This document shows, piece by piece, positions 10,402 through 18,772 of a stretch of DNA of 64,000 nt. Both the position numbers and the translations under genes were made by a program. This DNA comes from CAXBGS01 sp963975425 (lineage in GTDB: Bacteria > Planctomycetota > Planctomycetia > Pirellulales > Pirellulaceae). How positions within the stretch are numbered: position 1 is the first letter of the stretch; the number at the start of each line of letters is the position of its first letter. Location of the stretch: contig CAXBGS010000006.1 of the NCBI GenBank assembly GCA_963975425.1, forward strand, positions 248,001-312,000, given 5' to 3'. The notes under the pieces were generated by a model. That model saw only the letters and a list, made by a program, of their open reading frames with translations. It was not told the DNA's origin and searched no databases.

Positions 10402-11142
10402 CTAAGCGACGGAAGTACGACCGGCGGTTGTCTTCTCGCTGTAAAGAATGCTCAGTGATTGACGTACACGTGAAGACAATCGGAAAAGGTCACCTCCATG
10501 CTCGATCAGTTGCTCGATGCCAAGAAAGTCGGCCATCGCGTAATCGTGAACGTCGATTGCGTGATCGTATAGCCATATGCGTGTGTCGCTGTCGAGCAGA
10601 GCCAATTTTGGAGCCATCTGCCAAGCCTTTTGCTCCGACAATGAGATGTCTGCCAACACCAATAGCGGTCGATACTTGCCGCAGGCCTTCAAGGCGTCGG
10701 TCACCGACATGGCACGTACCGGGCGAAAGCCTGCCTCAACCAGGTCGCCTGCCAACCTCGCGTAGATTTCGTCTCGTGGCTCGACCAAGAATGCAACCGG
10801 GCGCTGAGGCTCGACGCGAGACATTTTTTTTGCATGCGTCTTGACCACTGATGTTTCTTGTCGGCGATCGCCCAACTTGAAGGCTGGTTGTTCTCTTTCA
10901 GTCTCCGGTTTATCCGCGTTGGTCGATCGAGCAAGCTTGCTGCCGTCCATCAGCTCGGTGACGATGAAGGTTGCTGAGCAATGAGCGCAAGCAATTTCGG
11001 TGTCGAGCCACTGTGGTCGCACCCTGGCGGCGCGACCGCAAGTCGGGCAGCCGACCATGTGTACGTCATCGTGTTCGTCGCAAAGTACGGTCGCTTGATT
11101 CGAGTAGGTCATTTCTTTCATCAACATCGTTGTTCCATCCAT
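10402..11142 (-). CDS. Zinc-ribbon protein with response-regulator-like receiver domain
   Basis: The 246-residue product has a rubredoxin-like zinc ribbon near residues 31-60 (CPTCG...CAHC). A charged linker follows, then a receiver-like fold from about residue 115 (VAFLVEPRDEIYARLAGDLVEAGF...LLVLADISL). The candidate phosphoacceptor Asp lies in ADISL. The usual second acidic pair is reduced to one Glu, so phosphorylation is uncertain. There is no obvious DNA-binding output domain. Several Met codons near the start (11142, 11127, 11121) are possible starts. It probably precedes csrA in a transcript. Confidence 0.7.
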   Translation of the reverse strand: MDGTTMLMKEMTYSNQATVLCDEHDDVHMVGCPTCGRAARVRPQWLDTEIACAHCSATFIVTELMDGSKLARSTNADKPETEREQPAFKLGDRRQETSVVKTHAKKMSRVEPQRPVAFLVEPRDEIYARLAGDLVEAGFRPVRAMSVTDALKACGKYRPLLVLADISLSEQKAWQMAPKLALLDSDTRIWLYDHAIDVHDYAMADFLGIEQLIEHGGDLFRLSSRVRQSLSILYSEKTTAGRTSVA

Positions 11143-11221
11143 GTTTTCGTGTGGTTTGTTGGGATCATTCTTGCGAAAGCCAATCGGTATTTGAGACCGA
11201 AGCCTTCACGAACCTTGCGCG

Positions 11222-11653
11222 CTACAAACGAAACCGACAAAACGCGATGCAAAAGGAAACGCCAGGTGTCGAGTCAGCACGCTGGGTGTATGAAGGCTGA
11301 GAAATCGTGACTGATGATAGAAGCCACGCCGTCGTTTGATCGATCGAAGTGTCGAACTGCTGCACTTCAGATTGTGGCTCGATACCTTGATCAGTCGGCA
11401 CCTGCTGACAACCGCAGGGGCAACGCTTGCCAGGGGCGACAGGGCCGTCGCTGCAGCAGCAATTGCCCGACTCGATGTCGTCACAGCAAGATAGGTCGTC
11501 AAAGCAAGACAGATTGCCGGATTCAATAGTGACGCTGGCACGTTGAGGGCAATGCTGGCATCGGCACGTCGATCGCTGAACCGGTTGAACGGAAAACACG
11601 ACAACGGCAATCAATGCTGCGAAGTTCATGAGCGTGAAGGGCATTGCGTTCAT
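11222..11653 (-). CDS. Small exported Cys-rich protein, unknown function
   Basis: The 143-residue product has a hydrophobic N-terminus (TLMNFAALIAVVVFSVQ). A dense Cys region follows (CRCQHC, SCFDDLSCCDD, NCCCSDG, CPCGC). The tail is unremarkable. Cysteine clusters after a signal peptide suggest periplasmic metal binding. It resembles in style, but not clearly in sequence, the Cys/His-rich proteins at 47977-48510 and 51855-52298. The family is not recognised. Confidence 0.55.
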   Translation of the reverse strand: MNAMPFTLMNFAALIAVVVFSVQPVQRSTCRCQHCPQRASVTIESGNLSCFDDLSCCDDIESGNCCCSDGPVAPGKRCPCGCQQVPTDQGIEPQSEVQQFDTSIDQTTAWLLSSVTISQPSYTQRADSTPGVSFCIAFCRFRL

Positions 11654-11974
11654 GGATCAACCGTGATCTCTGTGGTTTAACATCCTGTCTATGGCCAGTT
11701 CACGCGTTTAGATGCAGGCCGTGAAAAGTTTCTTCGCAGTACCAGGAAACTTTGTGATCTTTTTCCATCGCCGAATATCTGCAGTGCCACGGCCTGGCCG
11801 TGAAGTATCGGGCAAGCAAATATCATCCGACAGGACGCTTAATCAGATGCATGAGAAAACGAATCCTTCACGACCATCTTGAAAATTGCAAACGGTTCTC
11901 CTGCACACCAGATACACGTGGAGATGGACTTGCATGCAAATCGTGAATTTGCGTCACGCGATAGAGCAGAAAGT
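11654..11974. other. Intergenic region
   Basis: About 320 bases lie between two minus-strand small secreted proteins. It should contain the promoter of the Cys-rich gene. I see no gene, repeat or clear site. Confidence 0.5.
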
Positions 11975-12286
11975 TCACCGACTGCAAGTCGAGGCTCGGT
12001 AGTTGGCCGCGATATAGGGCGACGCAATCGAGGGCACACCAACCGCGATGCTGTTTCGCTGAACCTGTCGGGGCAGGACCGTATAGCGTCGTGTCGGCGG
12101 TCGCATGCGTGGCTGCATGAAACTCACTCTGAATCGTTGTCGATAATTGGGAGGCGGGTCGACGGGGAAACCATAGTCATCCGACTTCCCCGTCCAGTAA
12201 GAATCAGACTGGTCCGCCGAGGCGGTCGGAAGCGTAAACAGAAGTGCGAAAACAACGAGCAATGCACGGATTGGAGTCTTCATCAC
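11975..12286 (-). CDS. Small exported protein, unknown function
   Basis: The 103-residue product starts with a clear signal peptide (MKTPIRALLVVFALLFTLPTA followed by SAD). The mature part is Pro/Arg-rich with many aromatic residues. RC of the upstream bases gives a good purine-rich ribosome site (AAGGAGAGCC) just before the ATG at 12286. No domain is recognised. Its place beside other small secreted proteins is the only context. Confidence 0.6.
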   Translation of the reverse strand: MMKTPIRALLVVFALLFTLPTASADQSDSYWTGKSDDYGFPVDPPPNYRQRFRVSFMQPRMRPPTRRYTVLPRQVQRNSIAVGVPSIASPYIAANYRASTCSR

Positions 12287-12589
12287 GGCTCTCCTTGATT
12301 AAAGCGTGAGCAAACGGTTGACGCCAACAAGGTGTTCGCGTCTCCAACCCTTTTGATGCTCTCTGCCACGCTGTTCTTCATTCAGGGCAGATGATTCTCC
12401 TTTAATGGAATGCTCTTGGTTTCATGGCCACGTCGGATTTTGTTGACAAGCCGCGAAAACTCCCGCGAATCGTGAAGATAAGTGAAGTTGGGAGCATCCA
12501 ACGGCATATGGCAGTCTGCTTTCTTACGATCATGGCTGCCCCCGTTGTGTTGCAGTCTGCATGCACTGATTCATCAAGGGATAACAGGA
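12287..12589. other. Divergent promoter region
   Basis: About 300 bases lie between the small minus-strand exported protein and the plus-strand electron-transfer operon. The bases TTGACA at 12443-12448 could be a -35 element for the operon, but a convincing -10 was not identified. No gene is supported here. Confidence 0.4.
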
Positions 12590-14680
12590 ATGAAATTGAG
12601 CAGCATCCCAGCACTCGCGCTCGTACTGATGGCTCTGGCGCCCCTTGAAGCCAGCGCCCAGATTTCGCCTGAAGAGCACGCCAGCCATCACCCGGAAGAG
12701 GCCGCCGCCGGCGGAGCCGATTCGGGGATGGGCAAGGGTGGTATGGGAATGGGTGGGCCGCCCGAGGGTGCTGGGCCTCCAGCCGGTGCGGGCGGCGGCA
12801 TGATGGAAGAAGGCAAGGGCGGCGGCATGATGGGTGGAGACAAAGGCGGTGGCATGATGGGAGGAGGCAAAGGCGGCGGCATGATGGGTGGTGGCGGTAT
12901 GGGTGGCATGATGGAAAAGATGGGTGCGCCCAAACCCAAAGACCTCTATCCATCGCTGATGGAACTGCCCGACCTGCCGATGGAGCGACGCGGCGAACTC
13001 GAACAAGAGGCCCACCAACGGATGATCGCTGGCACGCGAGTGCTCAGTGAAGGCTTTGACGAACTCGCGGGTTCCGCCGGAAGCGATGACTTCGCAGCAA
13101 TGCAGGCTGCCACCGACAAAATCCGCGAAGGCCTCGGCGATTTTGAGAGTGGTTTGGCTGCGCATCGGGCGCTGCGTGAAGGCAAAGCGCCACGAAATGT
13201 TGCGCTGCAATGGTTCAAGAACGAGATGAACCTGAGCGATGCTGCTCCGATCGCATCGTCCAACGCGATGCTCTGGGGAATGACACCTTTTCACTCAATC
13301 ATCATGGCAATCTTGATCCTTTTCGCTGCCGTGATGATCTGGATGTACTTCTTCAAAATGCGCCGCGCGGCCACGTTGCTCGAGAAGCTCGCCGTGGCTG
13401 GTGGAGGAGCTGGGAGTGGAGCAGAGGGGGAGTCTGGGAGTCCGGGAGTTAGCAGACAAGGAGCCAAGGAGTCGGGAGAGAAGGAGCCTGAAGCCAAAGG
13501 TGACGAGAATGTCTCCGTGTCTCCCCCTCTCCGTGTCTCCCCACCTTCCGCCAGCGACTGCTGCGACACGGACGATGGCTGCGAAACCGAGACAGCCGCA
13601 TTGGAAATCGACACCGGTGGCTTGCTTCCGGTGGCCAAGAAAAAACTCTGCCGCTTGCGCGTCGCTAAGATCATTCAGGAAACCGACGATGTTAAAACCT
13701 TTCGTTTGGTAGCCTGTCACGGTGGCGGCATTCCTTTCAGTTACTTGCCCGGCCAATTCCTAACGTTCACCTTGCCTGTTGCCGAAAAACCGATCAAACG
13801 CAGCTACACGATTTCGTCTTCCCCAACGCAGGGTTACTACTGCGAAGTCACGGTGAAACGTGAAGACAAAGGAGCTGGCTCACGTTACTTGCACGACCAG
13901 GTGAAGGTTGGCGACACGCTCGAGGTAAGAGCGCCGAGCGGTCGGTTCACTTTCACTGGCCAAGAATCGGACGACATCGTACTGATCTCCGGCGGCGTTG
14001 GAATCACGCCCATGATGAGTATCGCCCGAGCGCTCACCGACATGGCTTGGCCCGGCGAGATACACTTTGTCGTTGCCTGTCGTGATCCAGAGCATTTTAT
14101 CTTTGAGTCGGAACTGCAACGATTGCAATCAGAGTTCGAGAACTTGCAGGTGCATGTCGCGATGAGCCGTATCGACGACGACATGAACGGCTACCGGAGC
14201 GGACGACTTGGCAAAGAGATGCTGACGGAATGGGTTCCCGACATCGCGAAGAAACGAGTTCATATCTGTGGTGCTCCCGCCATGATGGAAGCCACGAAGG
14301 AGATGCTGGCCGCGTTGGGCGTTGCCGCTGAAAATATCCATACCGAGAACTTCGGCTCGACTCAGAAGCCCAAAGCCAAGGTTGCGAAAAAGCAGGGAGC
14401 CAAAGAGACTGCATCGACTGGTGCGCAGGTCAAGTTTGCTGCGTCTAACAAGTCAACGAACTTCCAGCCCGACGAAACGGTGTTGGAAGCGGCCGAGCGG
14501 GTTGACGTGGACATTGACTATTCCTGCCGGGTGGGAACGTGCGGCATGTGCGTCGTCAAACTTCTGTCTGGAGACGTGGCGATGGAAATAGAAGATGGGC
14601 TGGAACCCGAAGACAAAGAGAACGGAATGATCTTGGCCTGCCAAGCGAAAGCGGAACAGAATGTGGAGATCGAAGCGTGA
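12590..14680 (+). CDS. Membrane-anchored FAD/NAD(P) reductase fused to 2Fe-2S ferredoxin
   Basis: The 696-residue protein starts with a signal peptide (MKLSSIPALALVLMALAP). An exported Gly/Met-rich, His-containing segment follows (residues about 45-110, with repeated GGGMMGG). A helical part leads to one membrane helix near 234-257 (HSIIMAILILFAAVMIWMYF), which puts the rest in the cytoplasm. Residues about 354-420 bind FAD (RSYTISSSP), and LISGGVGITPMM near 465 is the NAD(P)-binding loop. The C-terminal plant-type ferredoxin has CRVGTCGMC at 646-654 and a later ILACQ. This layout matches ferredoxin-NAD(P) reductase-like modules that pass electrons between NAD(P)H and a partner. The next gene overlaps by 4 bases (GTGA), so the two proteins are probably made together. 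A longer in-frame start at 12482 would place 36 residues before the signal peptide and is less likely. Confidence 0.88.
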   Translation: MKLSSIPALALVLMALAPLEASAQISPEEHASHHPEEAAAGGADSGMGKGGMGMGGPPEGAGPPAGAGGGMMEEGKGGGMMGGDKGGGMMGGGKGGGMMGGGGMGGMMEKMGAPKPKDLYPSLMELPDLPMERRGELEQEAHQRMIAGTRVLSEGFDELAGSAGSDDFAAMQAATDKIREGLGDFESGLAAHRALREGKAPRNVALQWFKNEMNLSDAAPIASSNAMLWGMTPFHSIIMAILILFAAVMIWMYFFKMRRAATLLEKLAVAGGGAGSGAEGESGSPGVSRQGAKESGEKEPEAKGDENVSVSPPLRVSPPSASDCCDTDDGCETETAALEIDTGGLLPVAKKKLCRLRVAKIIQETDDVKTFRLVACHGGGIPFSYLPGQFLTFTLPVAEKPIKRSYTISSSPTQGYYCEVTVKREDKGAGSRYLHDQVKVGDTLEVRAPSGRFTFTGQESDDIVLISGGVGITPMMSIARALTDMAWPGEIHFVVACRDPEHFIFESELQRLQSEFENLQVHVAMSRIDDDMNGYRSGRLGKEMLTEWVPDIAKKRVHICGAPAMMEATKEMLAALGVAAENIHTENFGSTQKPKAKVAKKQGAKETASTGAQVKFAASNKSTNFQPDETVLEAAERVDVDIDYSCRVGTCGMCVVKLLSGDVAMEIEDGLEPEDKENGMILACQAKAEQNVEIEA
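13405..13550. repeat. GGGAGTCTGGGAG-type repeat inside a coding sequence
   Basis: Purine-rich DNA (GGGGGAGTCTGGGAGTCCGG) is followed after a spacer by the complementary pyrimidine-rich run (GTCTCCGTGTCTCCCC, twice). The same motif forms an intergenic hairpin at 16262-16303 and a related one at 27680-27715. Here it is translated in frame as a low-complexity linker between the membrane helix and the FAD domain. Confidence 0.65.
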
Positions 14681-15441
14681 AGGAACGCGAGAAGATTGTC
14701 GTCTCCGGCCTCGTCATGCTCATGTTGCTCGCATGGCTAGGATTTCCACTGCATCACTCGGATCGCTTCGCCGGAAGTTTTTGGGGTGGCGTCTTTGGTG
14801 TGTCCGGGGCGTTGTTGATGTTGGTTCCTTTGGCTTACTTGGTTGTCAAGCGAAACAAGAAGCTGAAGCAGGCCGTCACTAGGCATGTCTCCATGCGAAC
14901 GCTGTTGGCTTGGCACATTTACGCGGGCGTTCTGGGGCCGATTTTGGTGATCGTCCATAGCGGTCACAAGTATGACAGTCTGCTCGGAATTGCGTTGACC
15001 GCCATGACGCTGTTGGTCGTCGTCAGCGGATTCATCGGTCGCTATTTGATGTCGGGATTCGCCAAGGAGATCAAGGCGAAAAAGGCGATGTTGTCCGATT
15101 TGGAAACCGCGTACGACCAGAGCGTGGTCGAATTGGGCTCGGACCCCGTGACCGCTCAAAGCCTTCGTCCGTTTGCGGGCTTCTTTACCCGTTTATCTGC
15201 GAGCTTCTTTCTGTCCGAACCGCAACAAGAGTCTCGCAGGGCAACCCGTGACGCTCTGACTTTGGTTCGGCTTGCCGAGTCGATCGCGGATGTCGAGTAC
15301 GCGATTGCGACTCACGAGGACTTCAAAAAATGGTTCGGAAAGTGGCTGAAGTTTCACATTGTGATTTCCTTCGTTCTGTATGGACTGATGTTGGTCCACG
15401 TGTACTACGCGGTCTACTTCGGCTTGCGGTGGTTTGAATAG
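14677..15441 (+). CDS. Heme-b-like multi-helix membrane protein of the electron-transfer operon
   Basis: The 254-residue protein has about five membrane helices. His residues lie at helix ends (LHHSDRF, LAWHIYAG, VHSGHKYD, FHIVISF, MLVHVYY), as expected for heme-b or ferric-reductase-like proteins. A charged loop (about residues 125-210) is probably cytoplasmic. It starts with GTG overlapping the stop of the reductase gene. Overlap and order suggest it takes electrons from the reductase-ferredoxin and passes them across the membrane to the multiheme cytochrome encoded 12 bases downstream. Family assignment is tentative. Confidence 0.75.
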   Translation: MKEREKIVVSGLVMLMLLAWLGFPLHHSDRFAGSFWGGVFGVSGALLMLVPLAYLVVKRNKKLKQAVTRHVSMRTLLAWHIYAGVLGPILVIVHSGHKYDSLLGIALTAMTLLVVVSGFIGRYLMSGFAKEIKAKKAMLSDLETAYDQSVVELGSDPVTAQSLRPFAGFFTRLSASFFLSEPQQESRRATRDALTLVRLAESIADVEYAIATHEDFKKWFGKWLKFHIVISFVLYGLMLVHVYYAVYFGLRWFE

Positions 15442-15453
15442 TAAACGGTCTTT

Positions 15454-16239
15454 ATGAAACGCAATCTAATCATCTTCGCTGTCATCACGACCGTGATTTC
15501 AGTGACCTATGTGATGGGCCTGATCCCAACGACTGTAACCGAATCGGTTTCAACGGCCCTGCATCGTTCCGTCAACCCAGGGACGCTTTCGGCGGCTCAC
15601 GCGAACTTGGGCGACAACTGCCAGGCCTGCCATACGCCGGTCATGGGTGTGGATACCGTCAAATGTATCGTGTGCCACGCCAACAACGACTCCATCTTGC
15701 AACGGCAACCGACCGCATTTCACGCCAGCGTCGGGACGTGCAAGGAATGTCATTTGGAACATCAGGGATACGATGCCAAATTGTCCGAGATGGATCACTC
15801 GTTGCTGACATCCATCGGCCTCAAGGCACTGGAGGGTGCCGAGCCGGGCAGTGAGGAGCAAGCGGCCCGAGTCGGCCTCGCCGACAAACTCAAATTTGCC
15901 AACGCACCTCATGACCGAATCACATTGCAAGAATCGGTACTTGACTGCAAGTCTTGTCATTCCAACGACGACCAACACCAGGGGTTATTCGGAAACGATT
16001 GTGCGCAGTGCCACGCGACCGATCGTTGGACGATCCCCGAATACAAACACCCCTCAACCAGTTCGACCGACTGCAACCAATGCCACCAAGCGCCGCCGAG
16101 TCATTACATGATGCACTTCAAGATGATCTCAGCGACCGTTGCCGGTAAACCGCACGCCCGAGTCGAGCAGTGTCACCAGTGTCACCAAACGACCAGTTGG
16201 AACGACATCAAGCGGGCCGGTTGGTACAAGCATCATTGA
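15454..16239 (+). CDS. Heptaheme c-type cytochrome
   Basis: The 261-residue protein has an N-terminal signal anchor (NLIIFAVITTVISVTYVMG). It has seven CxxCH heme sites: CQACH, CIVCH, CKECH, CKSCH, CAQCH, CNQCH and CHQCH. Extra His residues (LEHQGYD, MDHSLL, DDQHQG, YKHP) could be distal ligands. Spacing resembles class III or NrfH-like cytochromes. It is the last gene of the 12590-16239 operon. The likely role is periplasmic electron carrier at the outer side of the membrane protein; the final acceptor is unknown. Confidence 0.9.
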   Translation: MKRNLIIFAVITTVISVTYVMGLIPTTVTESVSTALHRSVNPGTLSAAHANLGDNCQACHTPVMGVDTVKCIVCHANNDSILQRQPTAFHASVGTCKECHLEHQGYDAKLSEMDHSLLTSIGLKALEGAEPGSEEQAARVGLADKLKFANAPHDRITLQESVLDCKSCHSNDDQHQGLFGNDCAQCHATDRWTIPEYKHPSTSSTDCNQCHQAPPSHYMMHFKMISATVAGKPHARVEQCHQCHQTTSWNDIKRAGWYKHH

Positions 16240-16261
16240 GGGAGTGGGAGACCAGGAGATG

Positions 16262-16303
16262 GGGAGTCTGGGGGAGCTAAAACTCCGTGTCTCCCAGACT
16301 CCC
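16262..16303. repeat. Intergenic hairpin, GGGAGTCTGGG family
   Basis: The arms GGGAGTCTGGG (16262-16272) and CCCAGACTCCC (16293-16303) are perfectly complementary over 11 bases, with a 20-base loop. It lies just after the cytochrome gene and could stop transcription, though no T-run follows. It shares its motif with the repeat at 13405-13550. Confidence 0.75.
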
Positions 16304-16460
16304 GCGCATTCAGCACAAACTCGACATCGGCATCGCCTTGGTTTTGAAGTGTTGGTACTCTTGCGAGACCCGGTCGTTGGCCCACGTACGTTCGCCTAAG
16401 ATTGCGTTTCGGTGCCGACTCGCTCGTCAATGCGAAACTGGGATAAAAAGGGAGACAAGC

Positions 16461-17198
16461 GTGGACATAGGCGGAAACATCCCAAAGACGATTTTTGTGT
16501 TTGTTATAAACATGATGTTTCTTTGCAGCGGCTGTGCAAGGCCAATCGGGCAACCGACCCTACCGCCATTTGGACCACCGATTATCGGGCAGCCGATTTC
16601 ACCGCCCACCGGGCGACCCATTGGACAGCCGATCTCAAATCCCATCGGGCCACCCATCGGGCCACCGATCGGGCAGCCTGTGGATGGGATCTTTTCGCTA
16701 TCCGGTTCAGCGACCCAACAGGCCACAGTCAGAACGGCTCTGTCACGCTGCACGTTCCCGTTCGACCGTCTAAGACCGGGACTCCAACGGGCGGGACTCC
16801 GCTCCATTGACATCTTTTGGGAGCCAACGGATGAAGGGTCGCTGGGATGGGCATCCACCGGCGGCCAAATTGGGATCAGCAATTCCATCGACGGCCTGCA
16901 GGCGCAGCGCACTGTGATTCTAGAACTGGGGCATGCTGTGGACTTCTTCTACCTGACTCCGGAAATGCGCAAGTCGATTATCAGGCTCTGGCATCCAGAC
17001 ATCCCCGATAACCACCAGTGGTTCGGTTCCACCGCGTACTGGGACCAAAACGGAGAAGCCTTTAGCACGCTGTTTCTCTGGACCTTCGCTGACGAAGAGT
17101 TGTGGATTGACGCCGGCTATTCACACAAACCTTCGGCCGAGCTTGCGTCTGAGCTGAGGGCAATTTTGCTCCCAGAAACAGTTGTCAATTGGCAGTAA
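16461..17198 (+). CDS. Exported Pro-rich protein with degenerate zinc-peptidase-like motif
   Basis: A GTG at 16461 preceded by AAAGGGAG gives a 245-residue protein. A hydrophobic start (TIFVFVINMMFLCSGC) may be a lipoprotein signal, although the lipobox is atypical. Then come about ten copies of PIGQP/PIGPP (16536-16690). The C-terminal domain contains TVILELGHAVDFFYL, which resembles the HELGHAVD helix of zinc metallopeptidases but has Leu instead of the first His. A downstream NGEAFSTLF looks like the Glu helix of gluzincins. The fold may be retained with loss of catalysis. The frame upstream of 16461 runs into the repeat and is unlikely to be translated. Confidence 0.68.
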   Translation: MDIGGNIPKTIFVFVINMMFLCSGCARPIGQPTLPPFGPPIIGQPISPPTGRPIGQPISNPIGPPIGPPIGQPVDGIFSLSGSATQQATVRTALSRCTFPFDRLRPGLQRAGLRSIDIFWEPTDEGSLGWASTGGQIGISNSIDGLQAQRTVILELGHAVDFFYLTPEMRKSIIRLWHPDIPDNHQWFGSTAYWDQNGEAFSTLFLWTFADEELWIDAGYSHKPSAELASELRAILLPETVVNWQ

Positions 17199-17246
17199 GG
17201 CAAACGCCTCCGCAAGCGACGGTTCTGTTGAGCATTGAAAGTGGCG

Positions 17247-18710
17247 TCATGACTGATGCGTACCGTGCATCGGCATGTTCTTCCCGTGCGGACCCCAAGG
17301 TGTGCTGGTGTTCGGAGGAATCGGCTCGTCAGTGTTCATCAATTTGTCGTACAGTTCCGGAGGCAATACGCGAAGCACCGTGAAAAGACCTTTGACGCCT
17401 TTGTACCAGCCGTCTCGCATCCCATGCGTTTCCCGGCGAGACGTGATCTTTTTCATGTCCTCCATGGTCATTTTCATGGCGTACTCATTGTCGCCCTCTG
17501 GCATCTTTTTCATGCCATCCATCTTCATCCCGTCCATGCCCTCCATCTTCATGCTGGACATGCCTTTCATGATTTGTGGATAGCCGGGAACTTGGAAGCC
17601 AGGATCATTCTTCTTTTGCCGAATGATCGGGCCTACCTGGGAAGTCATGTGGTTCATCATGTGATGAAACATGTGACAATGAAGCACCCAGTCACCAGGA
17701 TTGTTGGCGATGAACTCAACATCGCGCGACTGGGACACGCCTACCACTACGTTGTTGCTGGGAATCCATGCTGAATCGGGAATTCGGCCACCTTCGGTCC
17801 CGGTGATCCAAAACGTGTGACCGTGCAAATGCATCGGATGCTGGTGCAATGTGCTGAAATTGATGAATCGGATGCGAACCCGTTCGCCCAATTTGCAAAC
17901 GAGTGGAGTGGTGTAGGGTCCGCTACGACCGTTGAGCGTCAGAAAGTTCCAGTCCATTGCGTTGGAGTTGGGGACCGTTGCGTTGGGCAGGATCGAAAAT
18001 TGCTGTGCGACCAGGACGAAGTCACGGTCAACAACAGGTGTGTGCGCGACCTTCGGGTGGATAATGAATGGCACGACCATACCAACGGCTTCTTGCATCG
18101 CGACATGCGGGTGCAGGAAGTAGCTGCCTTCCTGGTGCACGTCAAATTCATACACGAACGTTTCACCGGGCTTGACGTAGTCCTGAGTCACCGCCGGGAT
18201 GCCGTCCATGCTGACTGGCAATTCGAGTCCGTGAGGATGCAGCGTCGTCTCTTCCGGTAAGTCGTTGCGAAATACGATCCGCACGCGTTCGCCCTGCGTC
18301 ATCTCCAGGACCGGCCCCGGAAAGAGGTCGTTGTAGCCATAGGCATCCATCCAAATTCCGGGTAGCAACTCGCGTCGCGCCGGCGTTGCCCGAAGATGGA
18401 ATTCGCGTGCTCCACGGACCATCTTTCCGCTCATCTTTTGCAAGTCGGGTGCAATCACTTCAACCGCTGGCAGGGCTGGATCGCGGTATCCTGGAACAAG
18501 TTTTCCACGATCGGTCGGGCTGCCGATGGGGCCACCCAGTCCAGCCTTCATGCGCGGAAACCCACCACCGCTTTCGTGATCGGCGTGATTCATCTTCATC
18601 TGACTGGGAGCGGTTGGCTCTTGGCCGGAGACGGCTCCGGCGGCAAAAAGGCCGGCGGTCGCAGCGGCGCCTTGTGCGAGAAAGTTCCGGCGTTCTTCAT
18701 TCTTACTCAT
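17247..18710 (-). CDS. TAT-exported multicopper oxidase with Met-rich tail (copper tolerance)
   Basis: The 487-residue protein starts with a twin-arginine signal (RRNFLAQGAAATAGLFAAGA). All copper-binding motifs are present: HPHG and HPHV near the front, HPMHLHGHTFW, and HCHMFHHMMNHM, which fits HCHxxxHxxxxM with an axial Met. After the last motif comes a Met/Lys-rich segment (GMSSMKMEGMDGMKMDGMKK) that could bind Cu(I). CueO and CopA-type enzymes oxidise Cu(I) to Cu(II) in the periplasm. The start has GAAGGGA upstream. It lies 62 bases after the TolC gene in the same direction. Confidence 0.93.
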   Translation of the reverse strand: MSKNEERRNFLAQGAAATAGLFAAGAVSGQEPTAPSQMKMNHADHESGGGFPRMKAGLGGPIGSPTDRGKLVPGYRDPALPAVEVIAPDLQKMSGKMVRGAREFHLRATPARRELLPGIWMDAYGYNDLFPGPVLEMTQGERVRIVFRNDLPEETTLHPHGLELPVSMDGIPAVTQDYVKPGETFVYEFDVHQEGSYFLHPHVAMQEAVGMVVPFIIHPKVAHTPVVDRDFVLVAQQFSILPNATVPNSNAMDWNFLTLNGRSGPYTTPLVCKLGERVRIRFINFSTLHQHPMHLHGHTFWITGTEGGRIPDSAWIPSNNVVVGVSQSRDVEFIANNPGDWVLHCHMFHHMMNHMTSQVGPIIRQKKNDPGFQVPGYPQIMKGMSSMKMEGMDGMKMDGMKKMPEGDNEYAMKMTMEDMKKITSRRETHGMRDGWYKGVKGLFTVLRVLPPELYDKLMNTDEPIPPNTSTPWGPHGKNMPMHGTHQS

Positions 18711-18772
18711 AGCTAATCCCTTCGCGTATTTTGTTGATTCAGTGTATGGAAGTTGCCGACCGATGGCGGCAG

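Noticed and set aside
12482..12589. N-terminal extension of the reductase gene
   Set aside because: The signal peptide begins at 12590; the 36 extra residues show no function and would bury it.
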